Source of the DNA: Planctomycetota bacterium
GTDB lineage: Bacteria; Planctomycetota; Phycisphaerae; WQYP01
Length of the DNA stretch: 64,000 nt
Reading direction: 5' to 3'
Assembly (NCBI GenBank): GCA_021790385.1
Contig: JAJYDW010000012.1
Location: 1 to 64,000, forward strand
Part shown: piece after piece, positions 56,545-64,000 of the stretch
How the letters are laid out: each line of letters opens with the position of its first letter
Position numbering within the stretch: position 1 is the first letter of the stretch
Position numbers and translations under genes: made by a program
Notes under the pieces: generated by a model
The model's database searches: none
Told to the model about the DNA's origin: nothing
What the model saw: the letters and a program-made list of their open reading frames with translations, nothing else

Positions 56545-57468
56545 CTATTCCCAGAAATCGAAAATGCTAAGCGTGTAATTGCAGTGCAGTTGGGATGGAC
56601 CTTTCCATTCCACCGAACCATCGCTGTATAAAATATTGGATCCCGCCGCACTACCAGAGTCCACATGGTTGGAAATGGGCTCTGGCCACTGCGAAAAGAA
56701 CCAGTTGCCTCCGTAACTTGCCGTGAGATCGCTACCCATAATACCGTGCGGATTGTGCAAACCTTGCTGTGTAAACAATGCTGACGGATCAAGATAATTT
56801 ATATTTGAGGTTACCTGTGTCCATGGATTGGTCACAGTACCAGTGGTTGCGCCCGAGTTGCCTTGCGCCCGGCCCACCCAATAACAGTAGCCAAGGTAAA
56901 CATTGGTCCACCACGTTATATTGTTATCGGCGGTTTGGGCCAGATTCGGCTGCCATACCGGGGCATACGTGGGCAGATAATTACTTGGATTGGCCGGGCC
57001 GAAAAAACCCGCCTGCGGACAATAAAAGAATGTCGGATTTGTAATGATACCGTCGGTAAATAACAGCCCAAAGCCCCACGGAGTCGGAATTTCCGCGGAC
57101 TCTCCCGTATTACGTGAAAGATGTCCAAAAGGCCAATCGCCAGGATCCGTAGGCGGATAGGCTTGATATTCTTCCACGTAAATTTGCACACCCTGCCCCA
57201 ACTCACGCAAATTCGAGGCACAGATCATTTCTTCCGCGTCATTATGGGCGGAGGAGAGCGCCGGCAAAAGCAACGCAATGAGCAACGCAATAATAAAAAT
57301 CACCACCAAAAGTTCCACGAGGGTAAAACCGTATAGGGGCCGTTGGAAACAATTACGCTTCCGCGACGGCATGCCGGGATCGGACTTCTGCCAACTGCTG
57401 CCACAAAGAGACGTCTTAGACCGGAAGTTGCCGGCGTTTACTAACCAGTCGTAACCTGTGGTTTTCAT
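56545..57468 (-). CDS. Prepilin-like H-X9-DG protein (pseudopilin 3)
   Basis: The ATG at 57468 (AAGGGTAGATTT upstream) gives 307 residues, with a leader of ~54 residues before the cleavage motif [40 protein letters not shown] follows, and the C-terminal NILYSDGSVEWKGPSQLHC is closely similar in layout to pseudopilin 1. An internal ATG (MPSRKRNCFQRPLYG) would give a conventional short leader. It starts the translational pair with the giant enzyme, which begins 63 nt downstream. Confidence 0.87.
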   Translation of the reverse strand: MKTTGYDWLVNAGNFRSKTSLCGSSWQKSDPGMPSRKRNCFQRPLYGFTLVELLVVIFIIALLIALLLPALSSAHNDAEEMICASNLRELGQGVQIYVEEYQAYPPTDPGDWPFGHLSRNTGESAEIPTPWGFGLLFTDGIITNPTFFYCPQAGFFGPANPSNYLPTYAPVWQPNLAQTADNNITWWTNVYLGYCYWVGRAQGNSGATTGTVTNPWTQVTSNINYLDPSALFTQQGLHNPHGIMGSDLTASYGGNWFFSQWPEPISNHVDSGSAAGSNILYSDGSVEWKGPSQLHCNYTLSIFDFWE

Positions 57469-57531
57469 AAATCTACCCTTACTATCTTTGCCGTGATTCC
57501 AAATGGCCGCAGTCTCCATCTGTGGCACTGA

Positions 57532-58104
57532 TCATCGGGTGTTACGCAGAGCCATAAAAAATTGTGCCATCGCGGCATGTATTTCCGGATTACCGCCGGC
57601 CAGGCCTATAGCCATAGTTCTCTGCAGGTCATTTCCACCATTTCGGAATGGTGCGGGAAACATCGCTTGTATTTGCTCAACCACCGCCTGTCGCTGCTTT
57701 TTAGTAGCATCAGCAAAGACTAAAGATCGCATCGCAAAACGTAAACGCGTTCGTTCGACCACCGCGCGTTGCTGTTCGGGAGTGGCATGGGCAAAGGCTA
57801 GGAAGAAAACTTCGTACCGCCAACGACGTTTTTGTGACAGAACGTGACGTTGGGTGGCGGTCATCTTGTGCCAGACCACACCACTCACCGGGTGAAGCCG
57901 GGGAAATGCCAAAGGTGCGCCACGCATTTTCGCCAGCATTCCCCATACCTTTGGCGGAATGCCTGCCACTGGAGTGGGCCGGGCCATCAGAATGATTCGC
58001 CCATAAACCAGTGCAATTCCAAATAGCAGCAAAACCAGCACAATCAGCGACCGCCGTTTGCGAAAAGATCGCGTAAGTCCAACGCTATCCAGCATTCTTC
58101 GCAT
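57532..58104 (-). CDS. Small single-span membrane protein with heptad-rich C-terminal domain
   Basis: A 190-residue protein with a basic N-terminus and one membrane span (SLIVLVLLLFGIALVYG). A hydrophilic, Gln/Arg-rich helical region follows, containing two parallel 'AxATxxQRxAVVEx' units (FAHATPEQQRAVVERTRLRF and FADATKKQRQAVVEQIQAMF). The repeated unit suggests a duplicated helical hairpin. I do not recognise the family. AAGGGAA precedes the ATG. It lies between the lipoprotein pair and the pseudopilin gene in one minus-strand operon. Confidence 0.65.
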   Translation of the reverse strand: MRRMLDSVGLTRSFRKRRSLIVLVLLLFGIALVYGRIILMARPTPVAGIPPKVWGMLAKMRGAPLAFPRLHPVSGVVWHKMTATQRHVLSQKRRWRYEVFFLAFAHATPEQQRAVVERTRLRFAMRSLVFADATKKQRQAVVEQIQAMFPAPFRNGGNDLQRTMAIGLAGGNPEIHAAMAQFFMALRNTR

Positions 58105-58213
58105 GATAAATTCCCTTTGCTCGCAGGAGATCGAAAAGCTGCCGGTTGTGCTAGGCCGGCGGGCATACGTCTACAACCTCAGACAACGTGGGCCATACTC
58201 TCCATATCCATTT

Positions 58214-58906
58214 TTAATACCCCATATAAAAGCCTTCGGGCAGCGCCTGGGGCGCGGAAATCCGATGAAACACCCATGGTTTTTTTGCGGCAAGTTTTGC
58301 GCCGGCGGGGCTGGAAATAAACTTCACCAGAGCCGCTGGCGAATCCATCGCCTTCCCCGCAATGGAGATATTCTTTGCCAAATGACCACTCATATAAGGC
58401 GTGATCGCAATTTTATCAGGGGTGATGGAATCCATCCGGACCACAAAATAAACATGCGCCATACCAGTTCTTCTCGCCGATGCGATTAAGGATTGCGTAA
58501 ACTGCTTCTGCCCATCTTTACCCGCTTGCAGATCTTTTTTCAGCGTAGCTATATTCCCGCGTTGATCGATGAGGTTAGGCATAAATACCTGGCAGGATAA
58601 ATATTGATGTGCATCCACCGTGGTCAACCACGCCTCAATCAATCCGCAGCCAATTTGCTGCTGCCTTGCCCCAAAACGCACCGCCTCCACCAGATAACTG
58701 CGAGGACCTCGCGGGTAGATAGCCAACGTGGTCTGCACGCCCTCTTTATCCTTGCGGCTCCACACACCCAACAGAGTGCGATCTGGTGTGGCCGTCGCCA
58801 TCGAACTTAGAGGCTGGTTAAAATACTCTGGGCCAGCGCACCCGCCGATAATTGCTGTTAATAGAACAGCCATTACACCCATAAAAACCAATCGAATTGT
58901 TGACAT
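58214..58906 (-). CDS. Lipoprotein of the paralogous family (member 2)
   Basis: I start at the ATG at 58906 because AAGGAGTG lies just upstream (230 residues). The signal peptide ends in a lipobox (LTAIIGGC). Mature motifs are LLGVWSRKDKEGVQTTLAIY, GPRSYLVEAVRFG, IGCGLIEAWLTT and PNLIDQRGNIATLKKDLQAG, with a C-terminal MDSITPDKIAITPYM. It is clearly paralogous to the next gene at 58991-59674 and more distantly to 48677-49408. The function is unknown. Confidence 0.75.
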   Translation of the reverse strand: MSTIRLVFMGVMAVLLTAIIGGCAGPEYFNQPLSSMATATPDRTLLGVWSRKDKEGVQTTLAIYPRGPRSYLVEAVRFGARQQQIGCGLIEAWLTTVDAHQYLSCQVFMPNLIDQRGNIATLKKDLQAGKDGQKQFTQSLIASARRTGMAHVYFVVRMDSITPDKIAITPYMSGHLAKNISIAGKAMDSPAALVKFISSPAGAKLAAKKPWVFHRISAPQALPEGFYMGY

Positions 58907-58990
58907 TGTCAGCACTCCTTTATTTTCCATCCGGTATTTCAAAAAAAACAGTTCGTGTTTCAAAATGTCGATGCCGACCGACACCTACCG

Positions 58991-59674
58991 TTATGGACTG
59001 GTGTAAAATGCGACCGGCAGGGCCGATTTTGCGGTGGCCCGCTCAAATACCCGCGACTGGCTTGCGGCCAGTTGCCGTCCGGCGGGACTGCGAATAAACG
59101 CTACCAACGCCTTGCGCGAACTCACTATGCCTTCCGCCATCGTTAGCGATCCGAGAGCGTTTTTGCCCAGCATGGGCGTAATGACAATCCGATTCGGACT
59201 CATCGAATCCAGTCGCAAGGCGAAATATGTTCGAGCCAGGCCGGTCTCTCGCGCTGAATCAATCATCGTCCTTACCAGGGAACGCCGCGCGCCGCCGTCG
59301 GCGGTCAGGCTTTTTTGCAGAGTGGCAATGTTTTCCGGCTGGTCGGTAAGATTGGGCAACATCCATTGGCAAAATAAATAGCGATGCCCACCTACTCGCT
59401 GCAGTTGTGCCGTCGCCAACCCGCAGCCGATCAGTGGCCGTCTGGTGAAAAATGGCACTGCCTGCACCAGATAAGATCGTCTCCGCAGAGGATAAACCAC
59501 GGCCGTTAGATTAACACCCTTCTTGTGGCTGTGCCAATTCCAGATCCCCACCAAAGCCAGATTTGGTTTCGCACCGACCGTCGGGTGGTGCCCGGCGCAG
59601 CCGGCACACGACATGAGCAAAGTCCCGAAGATGAGTGGAATTACGCTGGGCACTCGAAGCTGAGCCATGGTCAT
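58991..59674 (-). CDS. Lipoprotein of the paralogous family (member 3)
   Basis: The ATG at 59674 is preceded by AAAAGGAG (227 residues). The signal peptide contains two candidate lipobox cysteines (LLMSC and CAGC). The mature part has LALVGIWNWHSHKKGVNLTA, RRRSYLVQAVPF, IGCGLATAQL, PNLTDQPENIATLQKSLTA and LDSMSPNRIVITPML, matching member 2 along nearly its whole length. It is the first gene of the minus-strand operon leading to the giant GH92-GH78 enzyme. Confidence 0.75.
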   Translation of the reverse strand: MTMAQLRVPSVIPLIFGTLLMSCAGCAGHHPTVGAKPNLALVGIWNWHSHKKGVNLTAVVYPLRRRSYLVQAVPFFTRRPLIGCGLATAQLQRVGGHRYLFCQWMLPNLTDQPENIATLQKSLTADGGARRSLVRTMIDSARETGLARTYFALRLDSMSPNRIVITPMLGKNALGSLTMAEGIVSSRKALVAFIRSPAGRQLAASQSRVFERATAKSALPVAFYTSP

Positions 59675-59798
59675 GTTAAAACTCCTTTTCTTTCTTACAA
59701 CCGTTACCCGGCAAATTACCGGTTCCGCCAACACCGCCGCTTCTGATTTCAGCAGCAAACGGCACCGCCACCCTCTCACCTTCTCCTTGATGGCGGTA

Positions 59799-59827
59799 AT
59801 GTTACATCAACCGGCAATAAAAAGCAA
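59799..59827 (-). promoter_or_regulatory. Predicted promoter of the lipoprotein operon
   Basis: On the minus strand TTGCTT (59827-59822) and TAACAT (59804-59799) are separated by 17 nt, ~125 nt before the first lipoprotein ATG. The long leader has no obvious structure. Confidence 0.5.
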
Positions 59828-59883
59828 GTCTTATTTTTCATTAGTTATCCTGTGTATCGTGCGTTTATACCTATTTAAAGCCA

Positions 59884-59910
59884 GATATAGTGAATAATAT
59901 TTACTATATC
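59884..59910. promoter_or_regulatory. AT-rich palindrome at the end of the GxGYxYP gene
   Basis: GATATAGT at 59884-59891 and ACTATATC at 59903-59910 form a perfect 8-bp inverted repeat overlapping the GxGYxYP stop codon. It has no GC-rich stem, so an operator upstream of the lipoprotein promoter is as likely as a terminator. Confidence 0.4.
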
Positions 59911-61654
59911 ATTTAAGTAACTTCGGTTGGTGTCCGGCCATATAAGCCCCAATCAATAGCCGCACCAGTTGCGAAGGCGTTACCACACGAATCGAAGGCC
60001 CCAGATGCCGCGCTACATACAGGGCGGCCCCGTACTGTCGCAGCGCCTTGGTGTCGGGCTTTAAAGCGAAGCTGGACCAAGCATGAATACCCAGCCATGC
60101 AAAATGGCTGTCCAAAGAGGTTGGCGGGTGGTTGGCCCAGGCGTTAAGCTCCGTCGCCGCGTAATTCGGCCACTGAAAATACGCACTGTTGACGTTTTTC
60201 CCCTGGTTCCACAAAAAACTCCGCGCGGAAATCACTGGCATCGGCACGCCATGTGGACGGGGAACCCATAAAATTTTGCCACGTCCCGCCGCATAAGGAT
60301 TGAACTGAATCACGAAAAGGCCCTGAATATCGGGTAATTGTCTGGTCAACACCTGATAGGCTCGCCGGGCCGCCGGTGAATTCCACGTTTTTGTAAAAAC
60401 CAGCAACGTGTGAATATGCAGACGCTCCAAATTGGGCCGTACGCTGCGCATCAAAGCTATCAGCGCCGGCATGCCGCCACGAAGTTGTCCGTATTCATCC
60501 AGATAAAAATAGCCCAATCCGTATTGAAATAACTGATCGCTCGGCCGAGCCTTCTTGTCCATCCATTGCAGTTGCCATGGATTAGCCTGTGCCAGATCCA
60601 CCAGCGGCAAGCTCCAGCCAAACGGAATCGCGCCCCGCGATGGAGAATCCCACAAATTTCGCTGGGAACAATAATTGCCGATCGCCCACTGCACGTTATC
60701 ACCGTCGCTAAGAATAAAACTCAGATAATGAAACTTGGGATTGTAGTGCTGCTGAACCTTACCTTTGTTCTTTTGGCGGGCGTAGATTGTGGCGGGCGGA
60801 TGTCCGGAGGAAAGCACCGGTAGATTGCTGGCGCAATCTGCCGCCTCCACTCGCAGCGCGTACTTGGACGCCGCCTCCACCACGCCCAGTTCATTCATTC
60901 CCCATCCCAGGACGATCCCTCCCGGACGAATCAGCCTTATGCCGCGTTTGTATCCACCGCCATGCACGTCAATGGTAACCAGTGCTTGCGAAGCTACAGC
61001 CTCATCACGCAAATTAGGCTGGTCAGGGTTTAGAAGAAACAGTTGCCGATGAGAAAAATGGTTGTCGAGCTTGGCCAGCACCCAGTGAAACGTCTTGCCC
61101 CGTGCATCAGCCATCATCCGCAACCCGCACGCGCGCGCCTTTGGCAGCAAAGCTGAGGTAATGGCGATGGCATGAAGCTTGGCGCAAAGAGTGGTGGCCC
61201 AGTTCACCGAAATATCCCGTGATGGATGAGGCCCTGGTGTGGAATAAAGAATATATCCGCGTATAATTCCAAGTTTATGGTAATGACGAACAAGTGCCCA
61301 AAGCCGACCCGGTGCATGAAGAAAATCCACTCTTCTGTGGAAATAGGCCAGGAACAACTTCCGCCAACGAGTATAATTCTTGTTGTGCATGGTCAGCCAG
61401 ATCATCGAGCCGGATCTGGCAGTGCGTGCATGAAGTGCCACCACGCCTGAAAGTGTTTCTGCCGCAATTTGATCGGCATAACTTGCATATTTTGCCACTG
61501 AACAGCGGTAAATTCGTTGAGGAACCGGAAATGTAGTCCACCAGCGGGAGACACTGGCCGCAACTCCTTTTTCGGCGCACAACCCCAGAGACAACGCCAG
61601 CACACATCCGACGCCAACTTTGCCATAGCGGTAAAATATTGCGTGAATCCACAT
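59909..61654 (-). CDS. GxGYxYP-family secreted putative glycoside hydrolase
   Basis: The ATG at 61654 (AAAAAGGAAC upstream) gives 581 residues with a signal peptide (YGKVGVGCVLALSLGLCAEK). Matches to the GxGYxYP family include HYLSFILSDGDNVQWAIGNY, GAIPFGWSLPLVDLAQANPW and LFQYGLGYFYLDEYGQLRGG, where the name-giving motif reads GLGYFYLDE. Members are found in polysaccharide-utilisation contexts, but the activity is not established. It is divergent from the GntR/LacI regulator at 61760 and separated by a 105-nt promoter region. Confidence 0.82.
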   Translation of the reverse strand: MWIHAIFYRYGKVGVGCVLALSLGLCAEKGVAASVSRWWTTFPVPQRIYRCSVAKYASYADQIAAETLSGVVALHARTARSGSMIWLTMHNKNYTRWRKLFLAYFHRRVDFLHAPGRLWALVRHYHKLGIIRGYILYSTPGPHPSRDISVNWATTLCAKLHAIAITSALLPKARACGLRMMADARGKTFHWVLAKLDNHFSHRQLFLLNPDQPNLRDEAVASQALVTIDVHGGGYKRGIRLIRPGGIVLGWGMNELGVVEAASKYALRVEAADCASNLPVLSSGHPPATIYARQKNKGKVQQHYNPKFHYLSFILSDGDNVQWAIGNYCSQRNLWDSPSRGAIPFGWSLPLVDLAQANPWQLQWMDKKARPSDQLFQYGLGYFYLDEYGQLRGGMPALIALMRSVRPNLERLHIHTLLVFTKTWNSPAARRAYQVLTRQLPDIQGLFVIQFNPYAAGRGKILWVPRPHGVPMPVISARSFLWNQGKNVNSAYFQWPNYAATELNAWANHPPTSLDSHFAWLGIHAWSSFALKPDTKALRQYGAALYVARHLGPSIRVVTPSQLVRLLIGAYMAGHQPKLLK

Positions 61655-61759
61655 CGAAAGTTCCTTTTTAGTCCACGACCGCATTTGCCTCTTTACCGAC
61701 AATAATGCTATAATAACAATATCGTGGTGGTTGTGTGGATTTTGACGGACTTCCAGACG
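61655..61759. promoter_or_regulatory. Divergent promoter region between GxGYxYP and regulator genes
   Basis: A plus-strand TATAAT lies at 61709-61714 inside GCTATAATAACAATAT. The same AT-rich block would serve minus-strand transcription of the GxGYxYP gene. Close packing suggests the regulator controls both directions. No clear LacI-type palindrome was found. Confidence 0.45.
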
Positions 61760-62884
61760 ATGATTAGACCCAAAGCCGCGTTGACAGTTCCGCTCCCTCG
61801 CGAGCCGATACGCAACGGCAAGAAAAATAAATACGAGCGCGTTTATGAAGCACTCTTGAAATCGATTAATTCCGGTCAATATCACCGAGGTGCCCGGCTG
61901 CCCACAGAGAGCGATCTGATGGAGCAGTTTAACGTCTCCCGAATTACGGTGGTGCGGGCCTTGCGCGACTTACAGGTGCGGGGTCTGGTACGTCGCCGCC
62001 GCGGTTCCGGCAGTTTTGTGCAGGGCCCGCCGGAGTTGGTCACCAAACCGTTTGGCCTCGTGGTCACGGACGTTGAACAGGGCAGTATCTTTTCGACCGT
62101 CCAGCACATTCTGCTGCGTGAAGCGCAAAAACTTCATTGGCACATCGTCGTTGACGGTATCACCGGACATGAAACACCCGCGACCGTGGAGCAAATGTGC
62201 CGCCGTATCGTTGATAGTGGCGCACAAGGAGTGTTTTATCTTCCCCAAAGTGTGTCGCACGCGCAGGCGATACTTAATGAAAAAATTGGAGATTTTTTTT
62301 CAGTAAGTCACGTTCCTCTGGTGTTACTGGATCGCGATCTGCATAAGCTGCATCAACGCAGCAATTTTGACGTTGTCGGCAGTGACAATCGCCAGGGAGG
62401 TTTTCTCGCTGCGCAACATCTGATTCATCGTGGTTGCCGCCGTATCGTTTTTCTGACCGGTGAGGAAAAATATCCCACGGTGGAATCACGCATGGCCGGA
62501 GCCCGAGATGCCGTGCAGGCGGCCGGAAAAGTTAAATTTGATGTACACGTCGGCGAATCCGATGACCTGAATTTTATCCGCGGTGTGCTCTCAGAACGTT
62601 CTCCAGACGCGCTGATGTGCGACAATGACATGACCGCGGCCAAGGCTATGCGCAACCTCATCAACATGGGTATCAAAATACCCGACCAAATCAAAATCAC
62701 CGGCTTTGATGATACCATCACCGCATCGCTATTACCTATACCTCTGACCACTGTGCGACAAGCCGCCGAGGCCATTGCTATTAACGCCACCCTCATGATG
62801 AACCAGCGACTGTCGCGGCCAAATATGCCAGCGGTAACTGTGAATATCGCCTGCGAGTTAATCATCCGCCAATCAACTCAATAA
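61760..62884 (+). CDS. GntR/LacI hybrid transcriptional regulator (AraR-like), second island
   Basis: The protein (374 residues from the ATG at 61760; the ORF track uses a GTG at 61724 that would be nearly leaderless) joins a GntR winged helix (GARLPTESDLMEQFNVSRIT, VVRALRDLQVRGLVRRRRGS) to a LacI/GalR-type effector domain (VPLVLLDRDLHKLH, VVGSDNRQGGFLAAQHLIHR, ITGFDDTITASLLPIPLTTV). It has the same architecture as the regulator at 27077, with different sequence. Its position next to the GxGYxYP gene and the GH92-GH78 operon suggests control of that island by a sugar effector. Confidence 0.88.
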   Translation: MIRPKAALTVPLPREPIRNGKKNKYERVYEALLKSINSGQYHRGARLPTESDLMEQFNVSRITVVRALRDLQVRGLVRRRRGSGSFVQGPPELVTKPFGLVVTDVEQGSIFSTVQHILLREAQKLHWHIVVDGITGHETPATVEQMCRRIVDSGAQGVFYLPQSVSHAQAILNEKIGDFFSVSHVPLVLLDRDLHKLHQRSNFDVVGSDNRQGGFLAAQHLIHRGCRRIVFLTGEEKYPTVESRMAGARDAVQAAGKVKFDVHVGESDDLNFIRGVLSERSPDALMCDNDMTAAKAMRNLINMGIKIPDQIKITGFDDTITASLLPIPLTTVRQAAEAIAINATLMMNQRLSRPNMPAVTVNIACELIIRQSTQ

Positions 62885-62970
62885 GCACGCTTTCGTTTTC
62901 GTTCGCGCAACGCTCAAAAGCAGCCGAAACAGTCTATGAAGGCTGCCAGATATACCCAAGAGCCTCTTAG

Positions 62971-64000
62971 CCCCAATACGGTTTACTTAAGGAGAAATAG
63001 CGAAAAACAAGGGCCTCGATTGCCGATAAAAGTTTTGTGATCAGAACTTTTTAGCAAGGAGGACCTTCTCATGCATATTATCGTCCATGGAAGGACGATT
63101 GATTCACAAGAAATCGTTGCGGTTCCGCCGTCCAAGGATCGGCAGTTTCTGGAAGCCTTGGCGCGGTACATTCCGCCGGTGCTGATTAAACAGGTGCTGG
63201 ATCGCACGGGTCGCAGCATTTCCCGACAGCGACGACTACCGGCGTCTTCGGTGGTATGGCTGGTTATTGCCATTGGTCTGTGGGGTGATCGTGATATTCC
63301 GGCCCTGTGGCGGCAGGTGGCCGGCACGTTGCACGACCTGCTGCAAGCGGCGGGGTTTGGCCAACCACCGCCCGGCAAATAGGCCCTCAGCAAAACCCGT
63401 TCCCGGTTGGGTGCCCGGCCGCTGCGGCAACTGTTTATGGCCGTATCGCGCCCCCTGGCACGGCGCACAACGCGCGGGGCCTTCTATCGCGGCCTGTGTT
63501 TGATGATCGTCGATAGTCAAAAACTCCTGCTGCCGGACACCCCTGCCAATCGGAAAGCCTTCGGCAAACATACGACCCGTCGTTTCGGCCGCATGGTGCC
63601 CGCAGGATATCCCCAGGTTCATCTGATGCGACTACTGGAGGCCGGCACACACCTGACGGTTGAACTGCTGGTCAAGCCCTGCAAAAAACATGAATATCTA
63701 CTGGCCGGGGCGCTGATGCACAAGGCCCGATCCCTGCTGGATTTAATCCTCTGGGATTGCGGGTTCTACGGCTATAGCCTGCTGCGCCAGGCGATCGATA
63801 CGAGCCGATACGTCTTGGGGCGTGTCTCCAGTACGGTAGTATTTGAAGCGGTACAAACGCTCCCCGATGGTTCTTTTCTGGCGCGAATATATCCCTCCTG
63901 GCAGGCTCGTCGGCGAGGCCGGGACGGTAGGATTGTGCGTGTGATTTCCTACAGTTTCAAGGACCCCAACCGTCCCGACCATGGACAACGCCATCGCCTG
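62971..64000 (+). mobile_element. IS4-type insertion sequence, left part (runs off the window)
   Basis: A possible terminal repeat CCCCAATACGGTTTACTTAA lies at 62971, ~100 nt before the transposase start. The element continues past the window edge, so the other end cannot be checked. Confidence 0.5.
63071..64000 (+). pseudogene. IS4-type transposase with an in-frame amber codon, 3' end outside the window
   Basis: The frame starts MHIIVHGRTIDSQEIVAVPP with AAGGAGGACC upstream and runs to TAG at 63380. It then continues without a shift as ALSKTRSRLGARPLRQLFMA, LMIVDSQKLLLPDTPAN, FGKHTTRRFGRM and beyond 63900. IS4 transposases normally read 'x-S-x-x-A-L-S-K-x-R-x-x-L-G' here, so TAG most likely replaced a Gln or similar codon. 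The catalytic D of the first motif is visible in VDSQK. Genes in this window use TAG as a real stop, so recoding is unlikely. Confidence 0.75.

Noticed and set aside
22539-63994. Possible TAG (amber) recoding, because two transposases are each broken by one in-frame TAG
   Set aside because: Several intact genes here end in TAG (the GT4 gene at 15801, the glycosidase at 19252 and the isomerase at 39246), so TAG is a normal stop; the transposases are simply decaying.

Overview
The window looks like a chromosomal segment of a planctomycete, most likely of the class Phycisphaerae. The signs are two secreted proteins ending in PEP-CTERM sorting signals (PEPATLGL... followed by RKR), three prepilin-like 'GFTLVELL' proteins of the H-X9-DG type, Tat-exported and lipoprotein-type secreted enzymes, and a very high density of plant-polysaccharide hydrolases. 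The organism assignment is inference; no rRNA or tRNA gene was recognised here.

Region by region. 1-4.4 kb: a repeat-rich secreted protein whose 3' end is cut off next to an IS630-type transposase start, a LuxR-type regulator, and IS3 debris. 4.5-15.8 kb: housekeeping genes, namely a YbjQ-family protein with a small membrane partner, the pyruvate dehydrogenase E2 subunit, a four-gene ABC exporter/HEAT operon, a degenerate IspD-like protein and a GT4 glycosyltransferase. 15.9-19 kb: a shortened dcw-type cluster (mraZ, rsmH, LysM protein). It has a textbook MraZ operator upstream and a chain of strong hairpins ending in a terminator between mraZ and rsmH. 19.2-26.8 kb: a glycosidase and a CBM9-like protein broken up by decayed IS3 elements, an intact IS3 element with a -1 frameshift site that sits in the start of a third PEP-CTERM-type gene, and a MITE-like inverted repeat.

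27-50 kb: an L-rhamnose catabolic island. A GntR/LacI hybrid regulator is followed by a PEP-CTERM protein, a pseudopilin, a Tat-exported six-hairpin glycosidase, a GH106 rhamnosidase, a fucose/arabinose-isomerase-fold protein, the RhaT symporter, a GH78 rhamnosidase and a five-bladed propeller protein. Then come a second PEP-CTERM protein, a second pseudopilin, a lipoprotein and an isoprenylcysteine-methyltransferase-like protein. The likely logic is that secreted rhamnosidases release L-rhamnose, RhaT imports it and the isomerase starts its breakdown, under control of the hybrid regulator.

50-63 kb: a second, mostly minus-strand island. It holds two paralogous lipoproteins, a small membrane protein, a third pseudopilin, and a giant secreted enzyme that joins a GH92 mannosidase to a GH78 rhamnosidase with two L-type-lectin-like modules. 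A GxGYxYP-family protein is transcribed divergently from a second GntR/LacI regulator. The window ends inside an IS4-type transposase pseudogene.

The most unusual observations are: (i) a promoter plus ~75-nt leader shared by three PEP-CTERM loci, with a helix that shows compensatory changes; (ii) the structured mraZ-rsmH intergenic region; (iii) the GH92-GH78 fusion; (iv) an IspD-like protein without its nucleotide-binding loop; (v) repeated pairing of PEP-CTERM or lipoprotein genes with H-X9-DG pseudopilins beside glycosidases.
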